The position numbers were made by a program, and so were the translations under genes. A DNA stretch of 64,000 bases from Emergencia timonensis. GTDB taxonomy: Bacteria; Bacillota; Clostridia; Peptostreptococcales; Anaerovoracaceae. The notes beneath the pieces were generated by a model. The model did no database searches. It worked only from the letters and a program-made list of their open reading frames with translations, and was not told the origin of the DNA. The stretch is from positions 2,046,001 through 2,110,000 of the forward strand of contig NZ_FLKM01000009.1 of NCBI RefSeq assembly GCF_900086585.1, written 5' to 3'. Positions 8,426-16,667 of the stretch are shown here, piece after piece. Position 1 is the first letter of the stretch, and each line of letters starts with the position of its first letter.

Positions 8426-9097
8426 TCACTTATTAATCCAAGTCTCTGGATTGGACAGCAGGGTCTGGACACCGTCAAGGAACGCCGAAACATGATAACC
8501 GTCAGCCACGGCATGGTGGGTAGTGATGGAATAAGGCATCAGACGTCTTCCATGGCGGGTGAAATATTTTCCTGCCTGAATCACAGGAAAATAACAATCG
8601 CTTTGTGCATAAGGGATCGGACAGTAGTGGGTAAATTCTATCCAGGGCACCATGCCGATCATACAGCTATTTGCCGGCGGCTCCTCCGGTTTCGCCAGAA
8701 TACCGTGATTGTTTTTATACTGTTTCATATCCTCTTCATAATTCCGTGAAAATACTGCGAAACTGTCTGCATATGCAATCCACATATTTGACATGGTCTT
8801 ATCATCTTCATGCAAAACAGCGAAAGACGGATGAAGTACATCGAAATATCCCAGTTTGCCGTCAACTGTGGTAATCCTGAATTCCTTCTGCATAGTTAGT
8901 TGTTTTAAAGTGGTATAAAGGTAGGCGGCAAAAAAGTGCCCCCCCTCCTGTTTGATCGCTTCATAAGTCTCTGTAATGTCCATCTCTACGGTCATGGAAT
9001 AACCGGTGGGCAGCATTTTCGTAAAATAGTAAAAATACGGCTGTCTTTCCCAGGCTGTCATGTCAATGGGATGGAAGGTTTCGTTTATCTTTTTCAT
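8426..9097 (-). CDS. chloramphenicol acetyltransferase-like protein
   Basis: 223 residues of the type-A chloramphenicol O-acetyltransferase family. The catalytic histidine motif HHAVADG is at about residues 194-200, with the acceptor-pocket stretch GMVPWIEF near 147 and the usual N-terminal W-x-R-x-x-Y-F-x-Y pattern (WERQPYFYYF). Length is normal for the family. The enzyme transfers acetyl from acetyl-CoA to a hydroxyl of chloramphenicol in characterised members. Many chromosomal clostridial relatives have not been shown to give resistance. The start has AAAGGAGAGATAAAATT in front. It stands alone upstream of the kinase gene; no mobile element is seen next to it. Confidence 0.88.
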   Translation of the reverse strand: MKKINETFHPIDMTAWERQPYFYYFTKMLPTGYSMTVEMDITETYEAIKQEGGHFFAAYLYTTLKQLTMQKEFRITTVDGKLGYFDVLHPSFAVLHEDDKTMSNMWIAYADSFAVFSRNYEEDMKQYKNNHGILAKPEEPPANSCMIGMVPWIEFTHYCPIPYAQSDCYFPVIQAGKYFTRHGRRLMPYSITTHHAVADGYHVSAFLDGVQTLLSNPETWINK

Positions 9098-9180
9098 AAT
9101 TTTATCTCTCCTTTGCAGCTAGTATACACAATCTCAGATGGAGAGACAATCAACGCTCCGTAGACAGCAGATTCACTGCA

Positions 9181-9215
9181 TAAAAAATCCACCAGCCTCT
9201 TATGGCAGTGGATTT
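9181..9215 (-). terminator. intrinsic terminator
   Basis: Stem AAATCCAC / GTGGATTT with additional GCC/GGC pairing in the loop and a six-T run on the minus strand. It would end the transcript carrying the interrupted gene at 9368-9781. Confidence 0.7.
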
Positions 9216-9274
9216 GAGAAATTTATAAAGCATATGTGCATCTCTTTTTAGTTTTATATTATACTAATATATAA

Positions 9275-9337
9275 TCAAGTTGCATTGGTGTCGGCCGCAA
9301 AGACTAAACTTCGAGCCCCCGTACACACCACAACCAT
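9275..9337 (-). other. possible 20-residue hydrophobic peptide ORF
   Basis: The frame downstream of the pseudogene stop stays open for 30 codons. From the only ATG it would encode MVVVCTGARS then LVFAADTNAT. There is no ribosome binding site. It may be a peptide, a signal-like remnant or chance; listed because the composition looks protein-like and a terminator follows. Confidence 0.18.
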
Positions 9338-9367
9338 AGCAATTAAAAAAATTGCACAACCTCTTTT

Positions 9368-9781
9368 CTACTTACCGATTTCAAATCTTCCAATAATGGT
9401 TTTTCCGTCTTGTGAATACATGTTGAGCACTCTAACATCTACGTTGCTATAAGCAAGTGCCTCTTTGATTGTATGAGGTTCTTGATTCAAGTCTGATGCT
9501 TTAATATAGCCATATTCCCCGTTAGAATTTTCGACAAGTATTAAATCTGGTTCATCGGTTGCCTCAGCATTTTCAGGAATATTCGGACCATATGTCTCTC
9601 CAAACTCGTTAATGGGATATCCTCCCTTTCTTATCTCCTCTAGTGTAACGATTTTTAAACCATTTTCTTAATCCGAATCATTAACACTTACAAAAGGCTC
9701 ATTGCTTTTATAGCCGTGTATCCCTATTCCACATGCAATAACTAATACAAATGTAATGCCTAGAAGATACTGTTTTTTCAT
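9368..9781 (-). pseudogene. small exported protein gene interrupted by an in-frame stop
   Basis: The start (MKKQYLLGITFVLVIACG) has GGGAGGAGGG upstream and encodes a signal peptide or lipoprotein-like leader. After 37 codons (ending VNDSD) a TAA stops the frame at 9668. The same frame then continues with no further stop for about 99 codons through coherent protein sequence (IVTLEEIRKGGYPINEFGE, GYIKASDLN, LNMYSQDGKTIIGRFEIGK) to TAG at 9368. Without the stop this would be about a 137-residue exported protein of unknown function. A recent nonsense mutation or a sequencing error are equally possible; a 37-residue peptide alone is less likely. Confidence 0.7.
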
Positions 9782-9860
9782 AAGGGTTCCCTCCTCCCAT
9801 TTGATTCTACATCCCTTTTTTGAAGCATAATAATATTCAGAATTTTCTTCATCTTTACTC

Positions 9861-9889
9861 ATATTATCACTTTTTACGCTATTTGTCAA
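9861..9889 (-). promoter_or_regulatory. sigma-A promoter of the interrupted gene
   Basis: TTGACA, 17 bases, TAATAT on the minus strand: a near-consensus housekeeping promoter 80 bases upstream of the ATG at 9781. The rest of the spacer up to the ileS terminator (9890-10078) shows nothing I can identify. Confidence 0.8.
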
Positions 9890-10078
9890 TTTACACTGGG
9901 TCAAGAAGATTAAAAGTCTGCTTCATAAATGATAATGTTTTAAGTAGGTGAAAAGAAAATGCCCTATATATGACCCTGCTGGGAAACTGCATCAGATAGA
10001 AAATCATCTGAAATTCCTACTTCAAAATCATAAGTTATAATTCTTGTGGATATCTACAAATGACAACTACAAGTTAAC

Positions 10079-10118
10079 AAAAAGCCTAGAAAACTTTTTT
10101 CACAGTTTTCCAGGCTTT
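10079..10118 (-). terminator. terminator downstream of ileS
   Basis: An imperfect stem of about 14 bp (AAAGCCTGGAAAACT against AGTTTTCTAGGCTTT) with a following T run on the minus strand, 12 bases after the ileS stop. Confidence 0.75.
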
Positions 10119-10129
10119 ACTTGCTCTTG

Positions 10130-13100
10130 TTAAATTCTCTCTACGCCGATTCCGGTCTTATGGCCGTTGAGGTCAAACTCACTGAGGCCGTCTTTCTTTT
10201 CGATGGCGACAGCAAGGGTTTCCTTCTTGATATAATCCTCGAATGCATCTACAGCCTTCTGTACGTCCTCATCCGCGTCTACGAAGATTTTGATGTTGTC
10301 CATCATCTCGTAATCTTCCTGTTTACGCATCTGCTGTACCTTGGAAACCAGCTCTCTTGCTAGTCCCTCTGTAGCCAGTTCAGGCGTAACCGTCGTATCT
10401 AAAATGGTGAACACGTTATTCTCCATGGCGACGGCAAAACCGTCTTTTGCGCTGATTCTCACATCGACAAAGTCCTTCTCGATGTCAAAGTCTTCGCCGT
10501 CCAGATTCAGAATCACCTTGCCTTCTGTTTCCATCTTGCCGACAAATTCAGCAGCATTCTCTTTTGCCAGGGCGCCGCCGAAGGCTTTGATCTTCTTGCC
10601 TAGGACAGGTCCTGCCACCTTGAAGTTCGGTTTCAGGCTGAAGTTCATGAAAGTATCCAGATCTTCTGCAAAGACCACGTTTTTCACGTTGAGCTCTTCC
10701 ATGATGAGCGGCGTCAGATCTTCGATGGTTGCCTTGTACTTTCCATCGACCATGATCTCGGAAAGCGGCTGTCTAACCTTGATTCTCTCCTTCTCTCTGG
10801 TTCCTCTTCCCAGGGTGACCAGGGTTCTGACCAGATCCATTCTCTCCTCTACCTTCTTGTCGATGAGCGCTTCATTGGCTTCTGGGAAGTAGGCCACATG
10901 GACGCTTTCTTCGCCGGTCAGGTTGGTATAGATCTCGTCAGCCAGGAACGGCGCGATCGGAGCGATCAGCTTTGCTGTACCGACCAGAACTTCGTAAGTG
11001 GTCGCATAGACGCTCTTCTTGTCCTCTGTCATTTCTTCTGCGTAGAATCTTCTTCTCGCTCTTCTGATATACCAGTTTGACAGATCCTCCGCCACGAATT
11101 CCGTGATTGCTCTCACCGTCTTCATGTGGTCGTAGCTGTCCATATAGCCGGTCACGTCTTTGATCAGCTGGTTGTACTTGGACAGAATCCAGCGGTCAAG
11201 CTCCGGTCTCTTGTCGTAATCTACGGTCAGCTGATCGGCTTTGATGTCGTCCTGATTGGAGTAAAGCACGAAGAAGTTATATACGTTCTTCAGAGTGCCG
11301 AAGAACTTGCTGACCACGTCGATGAGGCCGTCCTCGTCGAACTTGGTCGGCGTCCATGCCGGTGATACGCTGAGCAGGTACCATCTGGTAGCGTCTGCCC
11401 CGTATTTATCAAAGAGCTCAAACGGGGAAACCGTGTTGCCCTTGGATTTTGACATCTTCTTGCCGTCTTTGTCCAAAATCAGGTCGTTTACGAGAACGTT
11501 TCTGTACGGCGCCTGACCCTTGATGAAGGTAGAAATCGCCATCAGGGAATAGAACCAGCCTCTCGTCTGGTCGATGCCTTCACAGATAAAGTCTGCCGGG
11601 AACAGCTTCTCGTCGAAGATTTCTTTGTTTTCAAACGGGTAATGCCACTGTGCGAACGGCATTGCGCCGGAGTCGAACCAGCAGTCCATGACTTCTGGAA
11701 TTCTAGTCATCGGTTTGCCGCAATGTGGGCATGTGATGTGGACGTCGTCCACATACGGCCTGTGCAGTTCGATATTGGTGTCGATATCTTCGATGGCCTT
11801 CTCTGCCAGTTCCTCTCTGCTGCCGATACATTCCAGATGTCCGCATTCGCATCTCCATACAGGAATCGGCGTACCCCAGTATCTGGTTCTGGAAATCGCC
11901 CAGTCCTTCACTTCTGACAGCCAGTTTCCGAATCTCTTCTCTCCAACGAAATCAGGGTACCAGTTGACGGTGTTGTTATTCTCAACAAGCTTGTCTTTCA
12001 GCTTGCTCATTTCGATATACCAGCTTGGCTTTGCATAATAAACCAGCGGCGTATTGCATCTCCAGCAGTGCGGATAGTTATGCTCCAGCTTGGCTTTGCT
12101 GAAGATCTTGTCCTCGCCTGCCAGCCATTTGATGATGTCCACGTCCAGGCCTTCTTCCATAACAAAGCGGCCAGCCCACGGAGTTTCTGTATAGCAGCCT
12201 GTTTCATCCACCGGCTGCAGCATCGGAAGATTATATTTACGTCCGCACTGATAGTCGTCTTCACCGAATGCCGGCGCCGTGTGGACGATACCAGTACCGT
12301 CTTCAACGGATACATAGTCCATGCATGTGATAAAGAATGCTTTCTTATCTGCTTTGACGAAAGGCATCAGCTGTTCGTATTCGATGTATTCCAGGTCACT
12401 GCCCTTCATCTCATCGAGAACATCGTATTTGCCTTCGCACAGCACCTTATCCGCCAGCGCTTTGGCCACATAGAAGACATTGCCCTCTTCGTCGCCTGCT
12501 GTCATTTTCGCTTTGATATAGTCGATGTCAGGTCCTACAGTCAGTACTGTATTAGAAGCCAGGGTCCAAGGGGTTGTAGTCCATGCCAGAAAATATTCGT
12601 TTTCGGCATCCGCTCTCTTGAACTTGGCGACCAGGGTGTTGACTTTTACTTCCTTGTAACCCTGGGCTACTTCGTGGGAAGCCAGGCCTGTTCCGCATCT
12701 CGGGCAGTAAGGAAGGATCTTGTGACCTTCGTAGATCAGCCCTTCTTTGAAGAATTCCTTGAGAATCCACCAGCAGGACTCGATATAGTCGTTATCCAGT
12801 GTGATATATGGGTCATCCAAATCCACCAGGTAACCCATTCTCTCTGTCATCTCTCTCCACATGCCGGTGTATGTGAAAACAGACTCCTTGCACTTTTCGT
12901 TGAATTCCTTGATGCCGTATTTCTCGATATCCTGTTTGCCGCTCATATTCAGCTGTTTTTCCACTTCGATTTCTACAGGCAGTCCATGGGTGTCCCATCC
13001 GGCCTTTCTGTTGACCTGGAATCCCTTCATGGTCTTGTAACGGCAGATGGAATCCTTTAAGGTTCTTGCCATGACGTGATGGATGCCCGGCTTGCCGTTG

Positions 13101-13246
13101 GCTGTCGGCGGTCCCTCATAGAACACGAATTTGGGCTGGCCTTCTCTGGCCGTCACGCATTTGTGCAGCAGATCTTCCTCTTTCCACTGTTTCACCTGTT
13201 CATTCTGCACTTCTGCTACAGGTTTTTCTGATAGTTTCTTAAACAT
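10130..13246 (-). CDS. ileS: isoleucyl-tRNA synthetase, type 2 (GXHH-motif variant)
   Basis: Charges tRNA-Ile with isoleucine. The start at 13246 (MFKKLSEKP) gives 1038 residues, the length of the type-2, eukaryote-like class rather than the roughly 930 of type 1. The KMSKS loop is intact (KKMSKSKGN near 595), and the WDTHGLPVE motif and the editing domain are present. At the position of the HIGH signature the protein reads PPTANGKPGIHH (residues 46-57), so the first His and the Gly are exchanged (GIHH). In type-2 enzymes this GXHH form has been linked to extreme mupirocin insensitivity. Expression should be controlled by the T-box leader upstream. An earlier in-frame start at 13333 lies in the leader and is unlikely. 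Confidence 0.96.
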   Translation of the reverse strand: MFKKLSEKPVAEVQNEQVKQWKEEDLLHKCVTAREGQPKFVFYEGPPTANGKPGIHHVMARTLKDSICRYKTMKGFQVNRKAGWDTHGLPVEIEVEKQLNMSGKQDIEKYGIKEFNEKCKESVFTYTGMWREMTERMGYLVDLDDPYITLDNDYIESCWWILKEFFKEGLIYEGHKILPYCPRCGTGLASHEVAQGYKEVKVNTLVAKFKRADAENEYFLAWTTTPWTLASNTVLTVGPDIDYIKAKMTAGDEEGNVFYVAKALADKVLCEGKYDVLDEMKGSDLEYIEYEQLMPFVKADKKAFFITCMDYVSVEDGTGIVHTAPAFGEDDYQCGRKYNLPMLQPVDETGCYTETPWAGRFVMEEGLDVDIIKWLAGEDKIFSKAKLEHNYPHCWRCNTPLVYYAKPSWYIEMSKLKDKLVENNNTVNWYPDFVGEKRFGNWLSEVKDWAISRTRYWGTPIPVWRCECGHLECIGSREELAEKAIEDIDTNIELHRPYVDDVHITCPHCGKPMTRIPEVMDCWFDSGAMPFAQWHYPFENKEIFDEKLFPADFICEGIDQTRGWFYSLMAISTFIKGQAPYRNVLVNDLILDKDGKKMSKSKGNTVSPFELFDKYGADATRWYLLSVSPAWTPTKFDEDGLIDVVSKFFGTLKNVYNFFVLYSNQDDIKADQLTVDYDKRPELDRWILSKYNQLIKDVTGYMDSYDHMKTVRAITEFVAEDLSNWYIRRARRRFYAEEMTEDKKSVYATTYEVLVGTAKLIAPIAPFLADEIYTNLTGEESVHVAYFPEANEALIDKKVEERMDLVRTLVTLGRGTREKERIKVRQPLSEIMVDGKYKATIEDLTPLIMEELNVKNVVFAEDLDTFMNFSLKPNFKVAGPVLGKKIKAFGGALAKENAAEFVGKMETEGKVILNLDGEDFDIEKDFVDVRISAKDGFAVAMENNVFTILDTTVTPELATEGLARELVSKVQQMRKQEDYEMMDNIKIFVDADEDVQKAVDAFEDYIKKETLAVAIEKKDGLSEFDLNGHKTGIGVERI

Positions 13247-13372
13247 TTGTATCTCTGTTTCCTTTCCTCGTTCTTTTTGGCCTGACCCGATTTCTGAAAG
13301 AATCGATGGCAGGTCAAACGCCAGAAAATCCAAAATATTAATTTTGTGATTTCTACGGCAGGTTAGGGTATG

Positions 13373-13605
13373 AAAAAATCCCTAACCGAATTTGATTTCG
13401 ATTAGGGACGATTAGTAACTTAACCGCGGTACCACCCTAGTTGCAAGCCTCAATCAAGGCTGCCTCTCATTAGCGCGCAGACTCCGGAGTGATATTCACA
13501 TCTGCTTCACCGATCCTCTCTCACCATATGAGGATCTCTCTGTAAGGATATTACACAGGGCTACTGGTTCCTTCAACGTCTGAATATTGAATTGTCAATA
13601 CTTAC
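13373..13605 (-). promoter_or_regulatory. T-box riboswitch leader of ileS
   Basis: The T-box core AGGGTGGTACCGCGG (plus strand 13424-13437 region) pairs with the uncharged tRNA acceptor end. It is followed by a terminator (stem TCCCTAAcCGAA-like against TTCGGTTAGGGA, T run at 13373-13378). Stem I is visible upstream, and an AUC isoleucine specifier is likely at 13491-13493 within GAATATCAC. Uncharged tRNA-Ile would favour the antiterminator. The specifier position is inferred. Confidence 0.93.
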
Positions 13606-13615
13606 GTACCCAAAT

Positions 13616-13644
13616 ATTTTAGCACTTCTGCAGAGGTTATGCAA
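13616..13644 (-). promoter_or_regulatory. promoter of the ileS T-box transcript
   Basis: TTGCAT, 17 bases, TAAAAT on the minus strand, placing the transcript start near 13608, just ahead of T-box stem I. Confidence 0.7.
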
Positions 13645-13662
13645 GTTTTTTTTAATATCAGC

Positions 13663-14018
13663 CACGGCAAACGCATGAAAAAACAGATAAGATAAATGAG
13701 CATGAACCAAGTAATCTGCCATAAATGCTCGTTTTTTGATCAGTTCAGGCACTTTTTGGGGAAATGCAAGCCTGTTTTTGGTTGATGAACCATAAAATGC
13801 AAAAAATCGCAAATGGACTAGAAACATATATAGTAAGAGGCTTCTGTATTAAAACATGTTTTTAAGCTTTATCCAGTCAAATTTGGGCTATTTTGTTCCC
13901 GGAAGAGACTGCTGAAAGCTGAAATCCGCCATAAATGCACGTAAAATTGTTCGTTTCAGGCACTTTTGCCGGATATAAAGCGAGGGGGTATATTTTAGGG
14001 CTTCATGTGTTTGCCGTG
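13663..14018. repeat. 356-bp spacer bounded by 17-bp inverted repeats, with two internal direct repeats
   Basis: The ends are CACGGCAAACGCATGAA (13663-13679) and, inverted, the same 17 bases with one mismatch (14002-14018). Inside are two diverged direct copies of about 50 bp (13713-13759 and 13923-13972) sharing AAAGTGCCTGAA, then GCATTTATGGC and GATT on the minus strand. No coding gene is convincing here. It may be a small non-autonomous mobile element or a duplicated regulatory segment. Confidence 0.5.
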
Positions 14019-14036
14019 AATTTCTGTCTGCTTCTG

Positions 14037-15419
14037 TTACAGCGTGAATTTCTGCTTCTTTGACCAAAAGTAAAAGACGATTCCAAGGATACTCCAAATG
14101 ACGAGACAAATTCTGGATTCAGGCGCCAAGTAAGAAGGCATACCTGGAAGAAGAAGCAGCAATACAAATAGCAGTGAGAATAACGCACCGACTATAGCCA
14201 ACACTTTCAGCAACGGCTTTCGGTCTTGCGGGTTGGCTTTCAAAGTCCGCAAGGTCGCCAGGCAGGTATAACCGTAACCGATGGCCGCCCCGATCGATGA
14301 CATATCTACGATCCAGCCCAGCACTTCTCGGCCAAACCACGGTGCGGTCAGGGAGATTGCCATAATAAATAAAATTGCGTTCTTCGGCGTTTTACTCTTC
14401 GGTTCGATTTTTCCGAACCAGGCCGGCAGGGCTTTCTCTCTGGACATGGAATAGAGCAGCCTGCTGGTAGCCATATAGAAACCGATGATACCAGAAAGCA
14501 CGGCGCAGATCAGCGCGATACCCAAAAAAATGAGGCCTGCTTTGCCCATGATGAACTCCACCGCTTCACCCGTAGGCCAATCGTAACCTTCCGCCAGGAA
14601 CCTTTCCCACGGCATCACAGACGCTGTTATGGTATTGATGGCGATATATACGAATCCACCGAAAAGGATGGCAAAGACCATGATACCGTTGGCTTTTTTA
14701 GGAGAGAAGTCAAACTCCTCTGCGGCCTGCGGTATGGAGTCAAAACCCACAAAAGCCCACGGTGCAATGGCAACGACAGCAACAATAGATGCCCAGGAGG
14801 ATTTATCATCCGGATAAGCAGGCTGCAAGTTGGATAATTGAACGTGAGGATTGATCATTGCTCCAATTAACAAAATGAATACTGACGCGACCAGAGATAA
14901 GGCCATAACAGTCTGCATCCAGCCTGCAACGCTGATGCCTTTGATCGACAGAAAGGCGAATGCAATCAGTGCCAGGGATGCCAGGACAATTTCTCCTGCA
15001 TAAATATCCCAGCCAGCCACAGAATATAGGTAGCCCACTTCCAGTACCCCGCCTAAGAGTTTCCTGCTGACAAGTCCCAGGGCCGTGGCGTTGAGAGGCA
15101 CAATGGACAGATAGGATAATCCTAAAAACCAGCCGCAGATATAGGCATTTTTATGTCCAAAGGTCTTCTTCGTAAAAGTGTATTCTCCGCCTGCCACAGG
15201 ATATTTTTGAACCATATAACCGTAGTTTAAGGCGATTGTAATCATAATCAAGGCGCCGATGGCCAGTCCAATGGCGGACCCCAGTGTTCCGGACTTTGGC
15301 AGAAAGGTGGTGCCGGGCATGACAAATGCGCCCCAGCCGATGATACTGCCCAGGGCCAGAGACCAGACATTTATCGGTTTTAATTTGCGTTCTAAGTTTA
15401 AGTTTGTCTCATTTTTCAT
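14037..15419 (-). CDS. APC-superfamily amino acid permease
   Basis: 460 residues, about 12 membrane helices. The amino acid/polyamine/organocation signature is at helix 1 (SIIGWGAFVMPGT). Helix 6 carries the conserved PWAFVGFDSIPQAAEEF segment and helix 8 the FYMATSRLLYSMSREKALP loop. It imports or exchanges an amino acid or amine; the substrate cannot be set from sequence. A good site (AGGAG, 10 bases before ATG) marks the start. It is a single-gene unit with its own promoter region at 15458-15493 and is divergent from the small membrane protein at 15568. Confidence 0.9.
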   Translation of the reverse strand: MKNETNLNLERKLKPINVWSLALGSIIGWGAFVMPGTTFLPKSGTLGSAIGLAIGALIMITIALNYGYMVQKYPVAGGEYTFTKKTFGHKNAYICGWFLGLSYLSIVPLNATALGLVSRKLLGGVLEVGYLYSVAGWDIYAGEIVLASLALIAFAFLSIKGISVAGWMQTVMALSLVASVFILLIGAMINPHVQLSNLQPAYPDDKSSWASIVAVVAIAPWAFVGFDSIPQAAEEFDFSPKKANGIMVFAILFGGFVYIAINTITASVMPWERFLAEGYDWPTGEAVEFIMGKAGLIFLGIALICAVLSGIIGFYMATSRLLYSMSREKALPAWFGKIEPKSKTPKNAILFIMAISLTAPWFGREVLGWIVDMSSIGAAIGYGYTCLATLRTLKANPQDRKPLLKVLAIVGALFSLLFVLLLLLPGMPSYLAPESRICLVIWSILGIVFYFWSKKQKFTL

Positions 15420-15457
15420 TGGTTACTAACTCCTGATGATATTATTCGTTTTCAAAT

Positions 15458-15493
15458 ATTATAACATAAATTCACCTAAATGCTAAATTTAGG
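15458..15493 (-). promoter_or_regulatory. permease promoter with overlapping inverted repeat
   Basis: Extended -10 TGTTATAAT at 15458-15466 on the minus strand. The inverted repeat CCTAAA-N7-TTTAGG (15475-15493) occupies the -35 to spacer area, where a regulator would control access. No good -35 hexamer is seen. Confidence 0.55.
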
Positions 15494-15515
15494 AAAACTT
15501 TTTATCAAAAATAGT

Positions 15516-15543
15516 TTGTATCATATATCATTTGTGGTAAAAT
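15516..15543 (+). promoter_or_regulatory. promoter of the small membrane protein gene
   Basis: TTGTAT, 16 bases, TAAAAT on the plus strand, ending 24 bases before the ATG at 15568. Confidence 0.6.
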
Positions 15544-15567
15544 CTAGAGTAACAGGAGGTGGAGGTT

Positions 15568-15756
15568 ATGCAATTAGTATTATTAGGTCTCGTATTTGTA
15601 ATCGGCCTTTTTATCTATTACCTATTCAGCACTAGAGGCGGTTCAAGTGATGATACCAAAGATACAAAGAAAGACGACGATTTGAAGAGAGAGGAAAACG
15701 TAATCTTCCTACCTGATGATCTGGAAAAAATAAAAAGCAAGCACAAGAAAAAATAG
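15568..15756 (+). CDS. 62-residue single-pass membrane protein with charged tail
   Basis: One N-terminal membrane helix (LVLLGLVFVIGLFIYYLF) is followed by a Ser/Asp/Lys-rich cytoplasmic tail (KDTKKDDDLKREEN) ending in a run of lysines. The start is the ATG at 15568, 8 bases after AGGAGG; a GTG three codons earlier is closer than normal to the site. The downstream terminator overlaps the ribosome binding site of the phosphoesterase gene, so the two genes may be linked by read-through. Function is unknown and I do not recognise a family. Confidence 0.8.
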   Translation: MQLVLLGLVFVIGLFIYYLFSTRGGSSDDTKDTKKDDDLKREENVIFLPDDLEKIKSKHKKK

Positions 15757-15764
15757 AAGCCAAA

Positions 15765-15802
15765 AAACACCGCTGCGCATATGATAACGCAGAGGTGTTT
15801 TT
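15765..15802 (+). terminator. intrinsic terminator overlapping the next gene's ribosome binding site
   Basis: Left arm AAACACC-g-CTGCG, right arm CGCAG-a-GGTGTTT, then more T. The right arm contains AGAGGTG, the only Shine-Dalgarno candidate of the phosphoesterase, whose ATG (15803) begins immediately after the T run. Confidence 0.8.
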
Positions 15803-16633
15803 ATGTCATATGGAATCAGACGAATTAAAAAATCATTTACAAAGGCTCTTCACATTTCTATTGAAGATCATCCGAAAATTGTCATCATGAGCGACTGTCA
15901 CCGAGGTACAGGTACCTGGGCAGACAACTTTCTCAATAATAGACCAATTTACACGGCTGCATTAAAGCACTATTACAGCCGTAATTTTACGTATATAGAA
16001 CTAGGTGACGGCGATGAGTTGTGGGAAAATCGCCGATTTTCTGATGTCTTTCATACCCATCGCGAGATTTACAGTCTCTTTCAGCAATTTCACGATGCAG
16101 GCAGGCTCTTCATGATCTTTGGCAATCACGACCGCATTAAGGAAAATTCTGCTTACGTTTGGAGAGACCTATCCGAAACGATTCCGTTCTATGAATCTAT
16201 CATTGTAGACGGTCTTGACATTCCGCCGATCTGCATGTTCCACGGATATCAAGGCGACTTAATCAACGATCAGCTTTGGAAAATTTCGCGCTGGCTTGTC
16301 CGTTACCTATGGCGTCCGTTAGAAATTCGCGGCGTCAAAGACCCAACCAGCGCAGCCAAAAACTACACCAAAATACGCCATATCGAAGAGAATTTCATTA
16401 ACTACAGCTGTCAGGAACGCTGTATCGTCGTTGCCGGTCACACCCACAAGCCAACCCTGATGAAAACAGACTGCGGCATGTATTTTAACAGCGGCAGCTG
16501 CGTACATCCAGAAGCGATTACGGCCATCGAAATTCAAAACGGCATCGCAAATCTGGTCAAATGGTCCATCTGTTCTGGCGCGGATATGGGTTTATATGTG
16601 TGCAAAGAAGTCATCGCCACACAAGAACTGTAG
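15803..16633 (+). CDS. calcineurin-like metallophosphoesterase
   Basis: 276-residue cytoplasmic phosphoesterase with the two-metal motif set in order: SDCHRG (D31, H33), GDGDELW, GNHD followed by R, and GHTHKP near the C-terminus. The D-x-H...GD...GNHD...GHTH arrangement is that of calcineurin-like phosphatases. The relatives include UDP-diacylglucosamine pyrophosphatase-like proteins, but no lipid A pathway is expected in a Gram-positive, so the substrate is unknown. Its start codon abuts the T run of the upstream terminator, and its ribosome binding site is inside that hairpin, suggesting low or regulated expression. It converges with the ZIP gene. Confidence 0.88.
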   Translation: MSYGIRRIKKSFTKALHISIEDHPKIVIMSDCHRGTGTWADNFLNNRPIYTAALKHYYSRNFTYIELGDGDELWENRRFSDVFHTHREIYSLFQQFHDAGRLFMIFGNHDRIKENSAYVWRDLSETIPFYESIIVDGLDIPPICMFHGYQGDLINDQLWKISRWLVRYLWRPLEIRGVKDPTSAAKNYTKIRHIEENFINYSCQERCIVVAGHTHKPTLMKTDCGMYFNSGSCVHPEAITAIEIQNGIANLVKWSICSGADMGLYVCKEVIATQEL

Positions 16634-16667
16634 GCAGCTATAGGCCGCTTCCTGTATTCTAATTACC

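Noticed and set aside
8426..9097. Mobile antibiotic resistance cassette
   Set aside because: The gene is cat-like but no transposase, integrase or terminal repeats flank it, and its codon use looks like its neighbours.
12068..13060. 330-aa plus-strand ORF antisense to ileS
   Set aside because: It follows from codon bias in ileS; no start site and no protein-like features.
13573..13827. 84-aa minus-strand ORF in the ileS leader
   Set aside because: It overlaps the T-box promoter and leader, and the frame derives from the repeated unit described for 13663-14018.
15475..15493. Terminator for a plus-strand gene
   Set aside because: CCTAAA-N7-TTTAGG lacks a T run and lies in a divergent promoter region, so an operator is a better reading.
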